Positions 42,119-62,900 of a stretch of DNA of 64,000 nt are shown here, one piece after another (the stretch's first letter is position 1; each line of letters begins with the position of its first letter). Source of the stretch: Hydractinia symbiolongicarpus (taxonomy: Eukaryota > Cnidaria > Hydrozoa > Anthoathecata > Hydractiniidae). The stretch spans positions 27,863,851-27,927,850 of the forward strand of contig NC_079877.1 of NCBI RefSeq assembly GCF_029227915.1, in the 5' to 3' direction. The notes beneath the pieces were generated by a model. That model saw only the letters and a program-made list of their open reading frames with translations, searched no databases and was not told the origin of the DNA. Position numbers and translations under genes: made by a program.

Positions 42119-43385
42119 GCCAACAGAATAAGAAAATTCTTTTGGATAACGCTGGTGGAATAGGCACGAATTTAATCCAATCGTGGGACAATGATTTTGT
42201 CTAACTGTAAATGACGATAAATTACTTGTATAAAGTAGCCTCTCTATAATTTGAACTCACAGTAGAGAGGGACAAAAAATTCGTTCGAATTACGGAGAGT
42301 TTGAATAGTCAAAGTTGATACAGTTTTATTTCTGGGAAGCAACTTTCCATTCAGACGTATTATTTAGGACTCTAGTCAAAAAGAGATGCTTTGTATTTAA
42401 TTGTGTACGATGTATCGATACGTCGTTCCTTTCTTACATTCGTTGCCATAATGAGCAAAATATTTCAAAGTAAATAAACTCATGAAATTTAACTTTCGAA
42501 TCTGTGTTCAAAAACATTCTACTTGGTATACACAATTACTTTTTAACGACAGAGTAATAATAGAGAGAAAAGACGCCATGAAATAGAAAAAAATGGATAT
42601 AAAAATTTTATTCGACGTCGATGTTCAGAAACAGAGCGCTGTTTTAGTAAAAAATATAAATAAAAAAATTAAGATGAATTGCTCGCCTTAATATGTCGAC
42701 GAAATTAAAAGCAAACCGACAAATTCTTTTGGTGAACTGCAACCCACAAGAGAGAAAAAGCGACCATCTCGTCATATGACTATACAGCATAACGACATGT
42801 CGAAGATGCTTGCCGACATTGAAGCCGCAGAAGAATTAAGCGAAGGCATAATAGTTCTTGTGAAGATATAGCTAATAAAAATATCAATGGGAGTTTCTTG
42901 GTTTTAACCAACATAAAACTTGCATTGGTGTAACAGAAGTTTTGATTTCTAGGTGAACGAGTAAAAAAAGTTGAATCAATGGGGAATAAAGGAAAAGAAA
43001 AGAAGAAAGAAAGACTTGTTGAGATGGTAAAACATACAGATTATTGTAAAATTGTGGCAAAGAGATAAGCATAGAGATATTTGAATAACTGTGGAGGAGC
43101 GTAAACATAGAGATAATTGCAAAACTGTGGAGGAGGCTAAACTGATATGAAAGTAAGTCGATCACCTGTAGTCTTTTATTGAGGAAAAGAATGAAGATGG
43201 CGCTAATAAAGCAAAATGAATTCCTTTTGGCAAAATTATTTTGAGCAAACTTATAGACGTAAAAGAAGGTAGAATTTAGAAGCTATAAATCATTTCTGTA
43301 TAAACCAAGGATAGGTATAAGCGAGATAAACACTGCGAACTTGTTAAATTCACTTGTCTTTGTTTTTAAATGAAGTTAAAATTGG

Positions 43386-43508
43386 TACCGTAATTCTTCT
43401 AATTTAGTGCGACCAAAAAAATAAATTACTGTCATATCATCACATCAAGTCCGCACTAATAATTAGATAAAAATTTGTTCACTATCGCACTAAATTAGAT
43501 GTTATTTA
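43386..43508. mobile_element. Short MITE-like element, unit 2
   Basis: Duplicate of the element at 21651-21773, same ends. Confidence 0.45.
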
Positions 43509-45189
43509 AAATGTTTAAAGAAAATAATCTTTTGTTGACGCTTCACCGCGTGGATTGTTCCATAAAGTAGACACTAAAGAGACTATCAGAAACGCATTTT
43601 GGACGTTGTTTACATGTCCAGTTTACTTGTTTACCTGTTTTTAAAAAGTTTTCGGAAATATTAAAAAAAACAGCCGTTGGCATAAATATTATGTCTAGGA
43701 TTATAGCTCAGTTTAGTTCCATCTTTTATGTTTTATTTTTTTAGACTGTGCATCTCTTTAAAAATCGGTAACCAGATCAAGAACAGTGGGAGAGAGCATG
43801 AGAACTGAAATCGAAAAAAAAACCTTGTACAACGCTAGCGCATTGTCGCGAAAGAAAACTTTTAACAGAAAAGCATTAGCTTACTGCTATGCTAGATATA
43901 TTCAATTTTGAAAAACGTTCACACGCATTGTATATTTTTGTATATTTAAAGGAAAGCGGTCGTGGTTGTTTTCACCGATGTGTGCTTACGGGCACCAAAG
44001 TGTGTATAAACACCGCCTTAGCGACACCAACCATTAGCTATATCGGTGTTTCCAGGTATTTAAAACTGATTTATTTTGGTGCTGCTAAACTGCAAAATTT
44101 TGACAAATAAGACTTGTAAAATTGTGGCTTTAGCAGAAACCAAAATTTTTGTAAAGTAAAATGTTTTTAGTCTGTTACATATGCATTATATCTACTACAA
44201 GGCCGATAAATTTCCTCACTTTGCTTTCTTTAAGCCATAAACACTATAAATTTCCACATGTGTTAAAACGTGGGCTTAGTAAAACCTGAAAAAAAAAGCA
44301 TTAAATTTGATTTTTCTTTCTTATGCTTCGTTTTTTTGTCAACATATACTTCTGAGCAACTGCTAAATAAATATTCCATTAAAACGGTCAAGGTTGTTGG
44401 TTTGATTCCTACCCAGTGACTTGAGCGAGACAAAAAGCTAGTTCAATCGCTGAAAACCGAAAATGAGTCTTTGGAGAGCTTTGATTTTTAACTTCACCAA
44501 TTCAATTTAGACGTTTCCATGTTTGACAGGCCTAGAGTGAAAATCTTTTGTAGCTATGGCTTGCTGGCTCAAGGCAGATAATAAAAACAAAAAAAAAATT
44601 TGGGGTTCTAAATGTTTATATATTTCTACCTCGTCTCAGATTATTCGTTTTTTACATAAAACAAAAGCATGTTAGCTTTACGGATATAAATCCGTAGCCA
44701 AAACGGCCGGATTAAAAATCTTTGCAGACCTAATAATAATGCTGTGAGAGTTTCTTAAAGAATTTGTTTGGAAATAATCAAGTTCTCTGTCTTATGGAGG
44801 TGTCAGTTGAGAAGATGACAGCTAAATATACGAAAAATGTACATGCATACATGACGCTATGCTAAATCCAGCAAAAAATAATAAGTGTTTAAAATGTTTA
44901 AGTTCAACTAACAACAAGTACACAAGCAGCCGAAGCTTAAAAGAAACATCTTTGACTTTGCATTTTAACATTCTTCTGTAATTTTTAAGCCAACAAATAC
45001 TAAATATCGATCGTTTTTTGTCGCCGTATTCTGAACGGTTAGTGAGATTATCAAGCGATTATAGATACACTGCGTTTTTTATTGATTTTCTATCATTTTA
45101 AAAATAAAATGCTGATCTAGAAACTGTACGTATTAACTAATACACATGGACAACAGGGGAGATATGAATTTAGTAAACAAGGCAGACGG

Positions 45190-45417
45190 AGATAGATATT
45201 TAGATGTGCATTTATATGGTCTCGGAAACATCGAGGGATATACCCTGTCTATTATGTCCAGGAGGGACACTGGCTTTTAGATGGGGAGTCCTAGAGTATT
45301 TGATGCTCATTTTGAGCTACCAGACCGGGGGCTCTGGTAACATTCACTCGTCAAGAAGAATCGAACCACTGTCTCCTGCACAAAGTGCAAGAGTTATAAC
45401 CACTAAGCTACGGCGCC
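45190..45417 (-). mobile_element. tRNA-derived SINE (short form), unit 2
   Basis: Duplicate of 23455-23682. It was carried along by the segmental duplication, so it is not an independent insertion. Confidence 0.8.
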
Positions 45418-46483
45418 ACATGGAGATAACGAAGTTAGAGCGGCTGTAGAGCCAATGAGTAAAGTTATTGTCCGTGGATTTGTTTTTCTTATAATTATAT
45501 ATAATATTTTATTTTGGCAAACTCTTATAACCTAATAATAGATGTCCACTTTTGGAGATTTTGCTGTATGAAGAAATAACGCTTTTAAAGCTAAAACATC
45601 GTTATGAACAGATGTAATTCATTAGTGTCTCTCAAATTCTACTAAGTAATTGATTAAAAAGGGGTATCAAAAAAGAGAGGGTGTTTAATCGATGCATTGC
45701 GCGCTGATCACGATTTAGTACGTGTGTAATACCTTGTTGGCCTTATTACACGCTGACCCTCAACCTCGATTGCGTTTTTTGATACAAAAATTGAACGCTT
45801 TTTTAATTTTTCAATGCCCTCTCTTTTTTCGCTAAGGCGAATTTTTTTCTTACCGCTATTTAACGCCATTAAAATTTCTTTATTTTGTTCGACATTATCT
45901 TCTTTACAGTCTTCATCAGCTTCACGATCTTGATTTCTATGCATCATCTTTGAAATACGCACTTGACTGGATGATTAAAATGCTAGAGCCAAAAGAGATG
46001 GATAATAACGCCAGGAGGCGTAATATAAGGTAATTTTGTAAAGCACTATGGTGATTGAGCCATGTTTCAAGTCTATTTCTGTACATTGTATTATGACTAA
46101 ATGAAGTCCTGACCATTTATTTTCGAAATTTTTAAAACGAGGCAGTTTAAATAGAGGGGATTTGTTGTTGTTTCCGTGCCTGCACCAGACGTGGCAAACG
46201 AAATTTTGCGTTCATTTATTTTATTTTATGCTTAGCTTTACCATTTATTCTGCTGTTACCCCACCTTATTTACTTTAGCTAAAGTGAAAACCATTTAGTG
46301 TGTGAAGCAATTATAACGGCTGCTCATTTCTTTAGAACTTCAATCAAAATTAAGGGAAGAAGAAGAGAGTAGTAATATAGAGCTAACTAATATTGATTTT
46401 CTTGAACACCACAACAGATACAGCATTAAATTCAACTAAAGTTGACCTGTAAAAAACTTGTATAATTTAGCCTACTAACAAAC

Positions 46484-51944
<5,461 letters not shown>

Positions 51945-53809
51945 GAGTGTGTTGTATTAGTAAAATATCGAAACAGCATAGCATCGTAGGGAAGAGCGTA
52001 CCATTCGCGAGATACAGTAATAGTGGAACTTTAAAAGTTCGTTTAAATAGTGCTATAACATTTGAACTGTTTCGTCAATTTATTTCCCTTGCGCTCATGC
52101 AGTTGTAAAAATGTTTTTTTATGAATCCCCATAATAGTGTTTTGGTCACTTATTTTTAGCCAATGAAATGTTTCAGATTTTAAAATACGTTAAAGACATG
52201 GTTATGTTAGATACTTGCGTCCCGTGTGTAAAAATTCCCCTGTTGAATTCTATTTTCGTAGTTTTGTTATTTCAAATTTTTTTTTACTTTATCTTGACAA
52301 TATATTTGGACCGAACCGAGTATATATCATACTATAAACTGTGTTTGATTTTTAACGCAGCAAAGTTAAAGAATCTCGCACTGCGGCTTTTACAAAAACA
52401 TTTTCTCTTATTCTTGATCGTTCGCATAATCTTGTCTCGCTTAGCACCTAATTTTGTTTCGTGTAGAACGAAATGGTCTTGCTCATTAATTTTATTTAGA
52501 ATAAAGTGTTTTTTATTTGGATAAAACAGTATTTATTATTATAATCCGAACACGTATTTGTATAAATTCTAAAATCAAGAATTTTTCAGTTCCCAATTAT
52601 TTATTTAGTATTTTTGTTTTTGCGGAGGCAGAGTTTACTTTCCGTCCACAATAAAAACTTTTATCTCCTTTTATCTCGCAAATTTTCATTCCCTCGAGAC
52701 CTTGCACAAATAACTGATATTTTTATTCCAATTTCATTTATAAGCAATATCATGCTGACATCCGAATATTTTTCAATCTGAAGGCTAACCTCATATTTCA
52801 CCATTCGTAAATTTCAGTTGTTTAAAAGAATAATGAAACAGGGCCTCTACTTGTAGTTAGCATTTATTATTTTTATTATTGAAAAGGGTTAACCCCGATC
52901 GGACCTCTGATCATGACAAGCGAATATAATCGGTGTAAAAAAATTGACGCTGCTGTTGTAAATCTAAAATTTCCGGTTTTCGAGAAATATAAGTAAAATT
53001 AATCTAGGGGAAATGAGTGAATTGTAATAAAGTAATGCGCAAAAAGAAATGCTCTTGGGCTGTTTTTAGTGTCATCTTTTACAAACACCTACATGCTCTT
53101 CGTGATGACGATATGAATTTAAATACCTTAAAAAAGTAAACACCGGGGGTTTTTCATTCTAGTGACAAAGAGGGGAATAAACTAAACGTGGTTGTTTCCA
53201 CACAATTTATTAATATAAAGACATCTTATTTGTATGCAATTTTAGACTGTAATAAAACCTTGGTTAGCCTTCTTTGTCTACAATACCCCCCTCCCCCCCC
53301 CCCCCTTCCCTAAATGAACACCTGTGGGTACGCCTCTGATAAATACGAAATTTGGGGAATTCGAACATTTCATACGTGCCTTTATAAGAAGGTAATAAGC
53401 AAGATTTATACCTTGGTAGAAAAAATAACATATATTTTTTTATGAATATAACTACACATAATATTTCGTATGCTATTTTCTAACTGCGCTTTCATTGTTT
53501 ATTTATTGAAACAAATTGCATCTTTCTAGCCTATGAGATTGAATATGCGCATAAGCCAATCAGATCGAAGATGCACATGAATCAACAAATGACGATGAGT
53601 TCTCAATGCACCACTTCAGTGTTTTGCAACAAATGGAGCAGTTTAACGACATCCCATTCAACGACATTACGGCGACGACATTGCAGCAGCGCCCATCATG
53701 ATGACAACAGTCGATGATACTCGCTCATGAGAGATGATTTCTTCACAGCCTCCCATGTCCTCGCCGCATAGTGAAACCTGGAGTAGGAGAACTGACTTTT
53801 AAAATTTTT
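51945..53809. other. Convergent intergenic region RAB6/SMG9, unit 2
   Basis: Copy of the unit 1 interval with one extra C in the poly-C tract and the AGTAAA change at 51959-51964. No gene seen. Confidence 0.5.
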
Positions 53810-53815
53810 TTTATT
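53810..53815 (-). promoter_or_regulatory. Candidate poly(A) signal of SMG9 copy 2
   Basis: TTTATT (AATAAA on the minus strand), about 160 bases past the modelled stop; identical to copy 1. Confidence 0.45.
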
Positions 53816-53975
53816 TACAGTTTACAAACTTCGGGAATAATAATTAGATAACACCCCAGAAAACCTGTTCTCATGAAACTGCATTATGACATACAGTTAG
53901 ACAAATAACAAATACCACGTGATCAAAGTGAGTCACTTAAAAAAAAAATAGTTTATCCAACATTGTTTACTCTTA

Positions 53976-56900
53976 TTAAAAAAAATTCTGTGCGAGGTAA
54001 TTCAAATCTGTTATGGTCGAATAATCCCAGTCGCTAATCTCTTCTTGAAGGTTTAGGATTTAAAAACAACATTCATACCAACTTCTCTCCGACAAAATAT
54101 GATGCGTGAAAGATTCTCTGGGCATAGACAAAAGTTGCTGACGTAGCACTTTTACTAGACTGGATAAGCTTGGGTGACCACGGTATCGACCAATCGGATT
54201 GTAATCTTCTTCTTTAAAAAACAAAACAAATTCGTTAGCCGTAACTTTTAAAGTTAACTATATGTCTATGCACATCCTTAAAGTGACCATTGTTTATACA
54301 TGGTCAAACTTACCATCAGTCGAGCTGTTTTGACGCATCGCAGGTAAAAGAAATAAGTTGAAATCCTGAAAGTCGTAAAATAAGTCTGACTGGCAATATG
54401 GAAGAACAGGAGTGCGAATAATCGAAGCGCTGCCTAAATAAAAAAAAAAATTGACGTACGTCAACTTTTTAAAGCGTGACAGCAATCTGCGTTCAGTCAG
54501 TTATGCGATTTCGACGGCGAATTAGCTGCGAAATGTATTTGTAATATCCACGAAGGGGTAAAATTAAGACCAAATTGATTATAAGAATAATTAGAACATG
54601 GTCTGTGAAAGGAGGAAAAAAACATGTCAAGTCAAGAATATGCGTACGCGAGCTCTATATGTAAATACAACATTGTGCAGTTAGGACAAAATGAATTTTA
54701 CGACGTCAAATTCTTAGCTATGATTCTTAAAAAATTCGTTTGCTTGTTTTTTTTTTAATTGTTTTGTTGAAAAGGAAAATTAAAAAATTTCCTTGCATAA
54801 AGTCTCTAGCTATAAGATCTCTCAGAAATATAAAAAAATATTAACGCATTGTAAAACAAAAATACTTAAACATCCTGAAATCGTTGATTTTAGACACATT
54901 TTTTTACTTCATTTCATCAAAACACCGCCAAAGACCACTGCCACTGTGACAGAAGGGTAAACCAACATATCACACTACTCCGTACACTTTAAATTCTTTT
55001 CGGTAATGAGTTTTCAATAAAAAAAAACACTAATAATTGCGTTCTGACTAATTAAAAGTTAACAGCAAAATATTTTGCCGCTTCAAAGTAGGAAATGTTT
55101 CTATTTTTCAAAGAAGCAATTTTTCGAAGCAAAATTAAAATAAAAGAAACTGCGCATGCTCGGATTTATTTTGCCGCCGAATTCGCCGTCCAATTCACTT
55201 AGTGGAAATACGCCTTAAAAACGCTAAGGAAGATATCACACGAATCTCTTGCCATTCTCTTTTCTTGGATAAAATAAAATGTCGACAACATAAATGAATA
55301 AGTAAATACCTCTGACACGCAATCTTGATGTTTCAAACAGCTTCCACAAAATTTCACACATCGATCGAACGATATTCAGCTCATATGTGGGGCCGTCACA
55401 ACATGTGTAAATAAAGGCTACAAGGAAACCAAAAATTTGATCAAGCCCATAGCAATAAGTGCAACATTTTTTTTTGCTTTTACTGTATGAACGTACGGAC
55501 AATGACCTTTGAATTTTTCTGAAAAGTCTTACATCAAAAGATGTACGTGTTTCTCGTTGTTGTTTCCCCCTAACCATGCCTATTTTCACACAAAACATCT
55601 TCACGCAACGAACTTAAAGTGTAATTTAGGGTGTATGATTTTTGCGCAACAAACTTAAAGTACAATTTAAAGTGTATGATTTTTGCGCATTTAGCATGCT
55701 GATTATTTTTTTTGTTTTATTTTTACCCCCTTGTATTAGGACTCTTAATAGCTTTTGGTAATTTTTGTGCAAAAGGAATATGAATGTTCACACTATACAG
55801 GACAGTCAGCTTTATGACAATTCTATAACGAATTACTGCATTGTTTAACTGAACGCGTACTGATGAGTTTACAAGTAGGCAAAGATAGTAAGTATAGGAC
55901 GATGTTTTAAATTCGTCGGATAAAAATATGTTTTGGATTTATTTTATTGTAAGTTTTAGGTGGCACAAAAGCACCACAAATGTTTAAAACTAACGAATAT
56001 TTTGGAAGAAATAAAAAAACAATGTATTTTACTACAACCATTCATAATATGATGTAGTATTCAATTTCTACTCACCTACGTGTGGAAAATATTCATTCAA
56101 CTCGTCCGCGTTTAAACTAAACAAAAGAAAAAACACTTTCAAACGAATTCATTCTGTGTGCATTTTATAATTTTTACTATCGTTACAACAATCAACAAAA
56201 AAATTAAACTTTCGTTGGAACCATGCACAGTTTTGAAGCTTAAAAAATGGTTTAAAAATGCAACAAATGACCATAAAAACAAATATTTAAACAACCCCGC
56301 CCGCCAATATGAATTTTGTACCACTAGATAGATTTGATTCGTATAACATCTTCCAATTATGGTTATCCCTTTATTGTCAATTTTTCTCCAATGTTTAAAT
56401 GTTTGTAGAATCACAGTCACATAAAGAAACATAGCGTAAAACGCTCATACCCAGACCCATCTTGGTTCGAATGAGAGACGGTTGATAATTTTAACATCTC
56501 AGCAGTTTTAAGTAAACTAAAAAAAAAATGTATAATTCTTTGTAAATGGACAAAGACATTCGTTAACTAAAATTTAATGATAGAAAAATCGAATAGCGTT
56601 CCGCGGAGCAGCCTCTGGGTCGCGTGTGCGCATATATCGAGGAGACTGGGCCAATACTGCCACCTTTTTAAAAATTGTAAATGCAGTCATCTAGAAAATA
56701 ATTTTAGTTAGCAGTTAAATCTATATTATAATAACCGTATACGTCTGTCCGTCCGTCCGTCTGTCTGTCACGCAAAATGGTAGCTTAGCTGCGCAAGTAG
56801 TGAGACGCACGCAATGCGGTATAAAAAGGACGGGCGAACCCGTGGATTTTTCCACGGGCTAACGACTAGTTGGTGTTATTATTAAAGGCAATTTTTAACA

Positions 56901-59900
56901 AGAAATCTTAGAGTTCCTCACAGCAGATATAAATTGTGTTTGATAATAACAACGTGGAGTAATTCTATTTGTTACTTTCAAAAAGTATAAATGTCAACCC
57001 ACTTTAGCAAATTAAGGTCTGTAAAATGATCTTGAATGACCAACACAACATGACATATTGTGTAAAGAAATGTCAAAATTTGTAGCGCCTAAAAAAAAAG
57101 AAGTGAACTTTTAAAAAACTTTTAAAATCTAACCCAAGACAAGCTGCTTTACTATCTCAGCAAGCGGAAAAATTAATTACAAAATGCAAATACGAACATT
57201 CTTTAACAAGACCGCTATAATTTTTGCTTATTCAAATCTATAAGCCAATCGGTGCATAGTAAAACGATGCTAGCAGGAAAAGAGTGTCATTTATCAGAAT
57301 AGAACTATGTGAAGAAGAGTGCATCAACAAAGTATTCTTCAATTAGTCTATTGGATCTTATTAAGAGTAAGGATAAGACGTTCAACTTCAAATAGAAACA
57401 ATACATTTACTTAACTTGAAAAAGAAAGAAATACCTGCACTTCTAAACAAATTTCAGCAGTTGTGTATTCGCCCGGTATTTTACGATCATAGCGTAAATA
57501 TTGATCCAACATGGCGGGACTAAGTAACGGCTAAAATTGACAACACTTAGTATAATCAGACTGTAGTAAAAAAAGTAAAATTAACTTTATTCAGGTCAAA
57601 GAAAAAGAGGGGTAGGAGCTAAGAGGAACTTTCCTTGTGTTGGGTTGTACGTCATAAAACTTGATACATAAAGACATGCGAATAAACTTACTTGTGTATC
57701 CAGTAAAATGAGTCTTTCATGCGTCACATACATGTCAATGCCCACCGTGCGGTACGTACATTTCTCCTGTTATAAACCACGTTATAAATTTAACAAAGTG
57801 ACTAGCTGAGAATTACGTGTTTAACAAGGTTTAATGAGATGCGCAGAGCTTAATGTAGCCTTTAGATCTTATTTCAGAGAAAAAATTAAAATGTTACTCC
57901 AGTCTCTTGTTAGGCGAAATAAAATTTTGGTGTTTACTTCCAAATGAACGCTATGGAATAACTAATTTTTTAAAATATTTAACGTTAATATATATCTTTC
58001 TTGAATGAAATGAGCCTTTCTCAAAGTACAAAAAGACTTCGTAAACAACTTTTCAAACTTTACAACAGTCATCATCTCGGATTCCCTGTTAACATCCTCA
58101 TAATAACAAACGAAATGCGCATGCAAAAGGGATCACCACAAAATAAAGTACGCACCAAATCAGTTCTCTTTTGTGGTCGGAATACCAAACGACTAAAAGA
58201 AAGAAACACTGTGCTTATACATAACTTCGCGATAACATACATAGCTTTGGACACCTCTCTGGAAAACTCTGTCTGGAAACTTTAAGTATATAGCGACCTT
58301 TTCATTACAAAATTTATCGTATTATAAAGTGATTTAAGAGAAATATTCCAATCTTACGTTTTTCCCAATGACTCGACTTGTTGTCCAGCAAGCATTGACA
58401 TTACAGTTGATTTCCCTGCGCCTTGCAAGCCCACACAACCAACAACAACATAATCTGTCTGATCCAAAAGTGTCTGTAAAATATTTGTCCATAAAAACTC
58501 AATCAACTGCGGTATAGCAAAAACACAAAAGAATTACTTAATCAATACTCGCATTACCCTGTGCACCTAGAGTGCTAATTTACTTCTGTAAATTTTAAAA
58601 GGGCACTTGTGCGAGCTTAACCTCTTTGTGACATCAGCAATTACAAAATAAAAGTAGTTCTACGAACTTATCTCAATGTTTTATTTGGACTTTATTGAAT
58701 AATTTCCAAATAAGCACCTTTTAAAAAATTAAGGGGGCTCTCATTTGAGGCAGGACTTATTGAAGAAGGTGCTTATTAAATATCTTCCATTGAAATGGGG
58801 TGCTTATTTATGGGTGCAGTATATCAAGCAGGGGCGCTCAATCAAGTAGATATGTTACCTCAAACGCTCTGTCACTCCACTGGAACGAGCCATCGATTAT
58901 ACTTGTAGACTCGCTTGAATAAATATCTTGAGGTAACTTCAAAGCTGCCAAACCTGTCAATGCTTGATCAACTATGAGAAAAAAAGAACAACAGTTATAA
59001 AAGTCCTTAAACGCTTTCAAAATATGAGTATTTTATAACTATTGCCTAAAAAGTCAATTTGATTGTTTGTTGTATTTTTATACACGATTACAAAATTTTA
59101 ATAAGAAATTAGATGTCTCTCTTGTGAAAAAACTAGTAAAGCAGTATATTGTATAGCAAGTAAAATAACAAGGAGTTTAAACAACCAAGGCTTTAGGTCA
59201 CGATTAGAGAAGATAATTTCAATTGGTCTAATTTAAAGAGGGCCAAATCAAATGATACCTTTTTGGTGTAGTCAAACATTGTTTCACATTTATAGTACAT
59301 TGTCCTGAATTTATGCCTTTACATTTTTGTGGTTGTACTTCCAGTAAGATGAGAACACAAGAAGTGTAGCCAGTTGACTTACTATTGAGAGCATGTTGTG
59401 TTGCTATTGGAGTTGCAGGAGAAGAAAGATCAGGTGTTTTTTCATATCGATTACCATGTTTGTGATACTGTGTGCGTGAATCATTAGCAAAGGTTTTGTT
59501 TGAACTTGATGGAGAGGATGAACCCTCTGCCCCGCTTCTAGATGATACAAACAAAATAAGTGTCATTTGATAATATAATTTGAAATAAAAAAGACAAATA
59601 GAAAATTATCATAATTTTATCCATAATTTTACCAATATAACATTTTCAATAAAATTAATTCCTTTTATTATTTTTTATGCAATTTTTTGTTTAATAAACT
59701 ATAAAAAAGATTGGTATATACAAAATATTCTGCATTTTACTTTATTTAATTTTTTTTAATATTATTTTCGACATCATGCACATTAATTTAATAAAATGTG
59801 ACATATGACAGAATCTCATTCCGCAATTAGTTTTCCCTAGGATAAAAAACCTTCTAACAAACAAAATAGAATTTTCAATCCAGATAAAAAATTATGTTTC

Positions 59901-62900
59901 AGCAAAAACTTTTTTAAAATTATGAATTTAAAGGTTTTCTATCACATAATGCATTTTATGTTTTTTTCTTTACACATGTTGACTAATATTGTTCCTTCTG
60001 TTTTTTCACCACCAGAAACGTTAGATTTATCATTAAACAGCTCATGTGCAACAATTTTAAGGTTACCGCAACTACTCTAATTTAACGCGCGAGAAAAAAG
60101 AATTATTTCAAGGGGTCGCTTAAAAGTAAGAGTAAATAAATTACCTTGAAAATGTCAATTATGATTGCATTAATAATTAGAGGAATTTCGCCTTAAATTA
60201 GAGGGAAAAAATAACAAAAAAAATTAATAGATTTATTAATTATTTTATTTTATTTTTTCATCAAACATTTCTCTTTCATCTCTTTTATTTTAATCTCCAC
60301 CTTTGTCTATTTTTTTTTAAAGTTCTGTATTAGCTAAAGTGAATCGAAACTCTCCATGTATCTCCATACCACCTTGCACCAGATTAAATGAATAACGCTT
60401 GTCCCCGTAACTTTCATCATTAAAGGACCACCATATTCAAAAAAGAAATAGTTAATTTTGATAAAAATCTGGAAATATGTCCAACTGTTTGCTTGCTGTT
60501 TCATGTCTGTGTGTATGGCAATTGCATTTGTTGTCAACCATGGTGAGGCATCCTTTGATGTTTGTGGAATCACAACAAACAATGACGAAAAAGTTAGGAG
60601 CAGAGATTTCTACAAATTGTGCATGAAAAACGTCTAAAAAGTTATTGACAAACATAATTGTGATGATAATGACCAATTTAAAGATTTATATATTTACTTT
60701 TTTTAAACACTATTTTTTTTTTTTTGGTTTGGTTTTTTTTTAAGAGAATTTTTACAACAATTAAAGAAAAGAGTGATTATTTTTGTGAAATTGCTTAATA
60801 ATTAGAGGAATATTCAACCTTTGTCGTGTTAAATTAGATGAAAAAAATACATAAACCTTGACTCTTTTTCAGAAAAACGCCTAAACGTGTTAATCAGAGG
60901 TCGGTTAAATTAGAGTAATTACGGTAGTGACTTTGATAAATCATGGATATTAGAATGCTTGTCAAAACATTATGACAGCAGTATATAATATTTTAAATAC
61001 TAGAATTTTTTTTAATGTTACTTGATATGTTTTATTCAATGATCTAGTTCTACCTACATATAACAACATACCTTCTCTGAATAGCCAATATAGTGGGAGT
61101 TTCCTTTTTTTCAACTTCTTGTCCAGACTGAATGTACATAAACCAATCAATTAATCTTAAGAAAAAAAAGTGTTCCAAATAAAACTTTGTACCAGACTGT
61201 GAAAAAAAATCCAAACCTTTTTTGCCAAAATTATCGGTGTCTTCATTGCACTACCAGCATTATCTGTATTTTCATTTTCCTGGCGTTCCTAATTAAAATA
61301 TAAATCATACATTCTTGAATGTGCTTATGATTAATTGGTGACAGATTAGACTTGTATGCAGTTTAGATTTTGTTCTTTTGTGGTAGAGAGAGGAGCAAAG
61401 AAACAAGTGAAACAATTTTACCAAATAGCTAGCTAATTTTCTCTTGCATGCAAGAAAAATTCAAAGGAAGGAAATTCATTGTGGAGAAAGTAGTAGGGAA
61501 AATGTCCTATTTAGTTGTTCTGCAAAGCAAGGGGGTTATTATCTGAAATAAAATTAGTCTGAAAACTAAAGCACTAACTTAAGACCTTTGGTGATGATTT
61601 CATATCAATGTAGTATATATAAACACCATCTGGATTTGAAACACTTCCCGTCTTGTTTGTAAATGAGATTTTTGTTGTTATTGGGTGAGTGAAAGCGTAC
61701 ATGTTTGCAAGCTTTATATCCTGTTTAAACAGGACACAACTACACCATTTTAATTGAAAACGCTTTGGGTTAGGGTGGCCCATTTGGAATACACAAATTA
61801 CCTTTTTGTTATCAGATAAACCTAAGCATTTTCCTAAATTCTGATTATAAAAGGTTTACCTTCTTCTTAAAATTTGTTACATTTTATTTACAAGGCTTCG
61901 CAAGGCATGCATTATTAAAAAGTTCTTACGATTGCAAAACAAGAATGTTTTTAACTTGTTCTAATTTTTTGGCTGGTGGAAAACAGAGTTAACAAGCATT
62001 TGTTTCAAAGCCTGTATGATGCTTCTCAATTGAAACTTTTTTTTTGAAACAAAAATCTGAATCTCCCGATCTATTTCAATGACACATTTAAAAAATAAGT
62101 TAAGTTTTAACACTTTATACTCTTGTTAAGAACAATGCCTACATTTCCTAAACTATAAAATTTAAGTCTCTCTGAAAGCTTATTAAATTTCCTATCTAAT
62201 CATTTAATTATTTGTTGAAAAAATGAAAAGGCGTAAAAAATAAAAGGTAAAAGCATTTTGCATTGAATTGTAAAAGTAAATCAAATCTCCATGGGCATGA
62301 AAAGGGTGCCTGCTTTTATTTGTAAAAACAGATTTATGACGGATTATGGAATTTCATACCTAAGTTAAAGTTGATAAATAATCTTATTTGAGTGGGAGAT
62401 TATATTTTACTATTTTTCTGGCAAAAAGGTCATGTGGCTTAGTTTTGAACAAATAGAATTAATGAAAGTTTGTTTTTTTTTTTTTTTTGGGGGGGGGGGG
62501 CAAACAAACACTGTGGTAAAATCTTCCTACAACATTACTCTATGAAAGCCATATAGTAAATTCAGCTGAGTGTATAGCTATTGTTTGTTGTCACAAGAAT
62601 AAGAATTGAGAGAAAAAATTTGTCTCACACTTGGGTGAGTTTACAAAATTGATGTGCAAAGCAGGCGGAATGAACCCTAAACTTAACTAGTAGGGAAATA
62701 CCTAATCTGGGGGTGGGCGGTAGGTGAGCACACAACTATAGACCCTTTCGATTGTCTACATTTTATCCAGTAATCCCTTTCAGCATTACCAATTGGATGG
62801 CAGGCTAAAAAATTTGCAGGCGCTAGGTGAAGTGAGGCCCTTTTTAGTCTGTTTCTTGGCACAGGTATCATATGACTTTATATGAATATGTCAATCAGAA

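Larger units (their letters stand above)
42120..46483. other. Region upstream of RAB6, unit 2
   Basis: A copy of 20391-24748, with a 6-bp insertion (AACGCT, 42148-42153) 29 bases from the junction. It carries the second copies of the small MITE (43386-43508) and short SINE (45190-45417). No confident gene. Confidence 0.6.
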
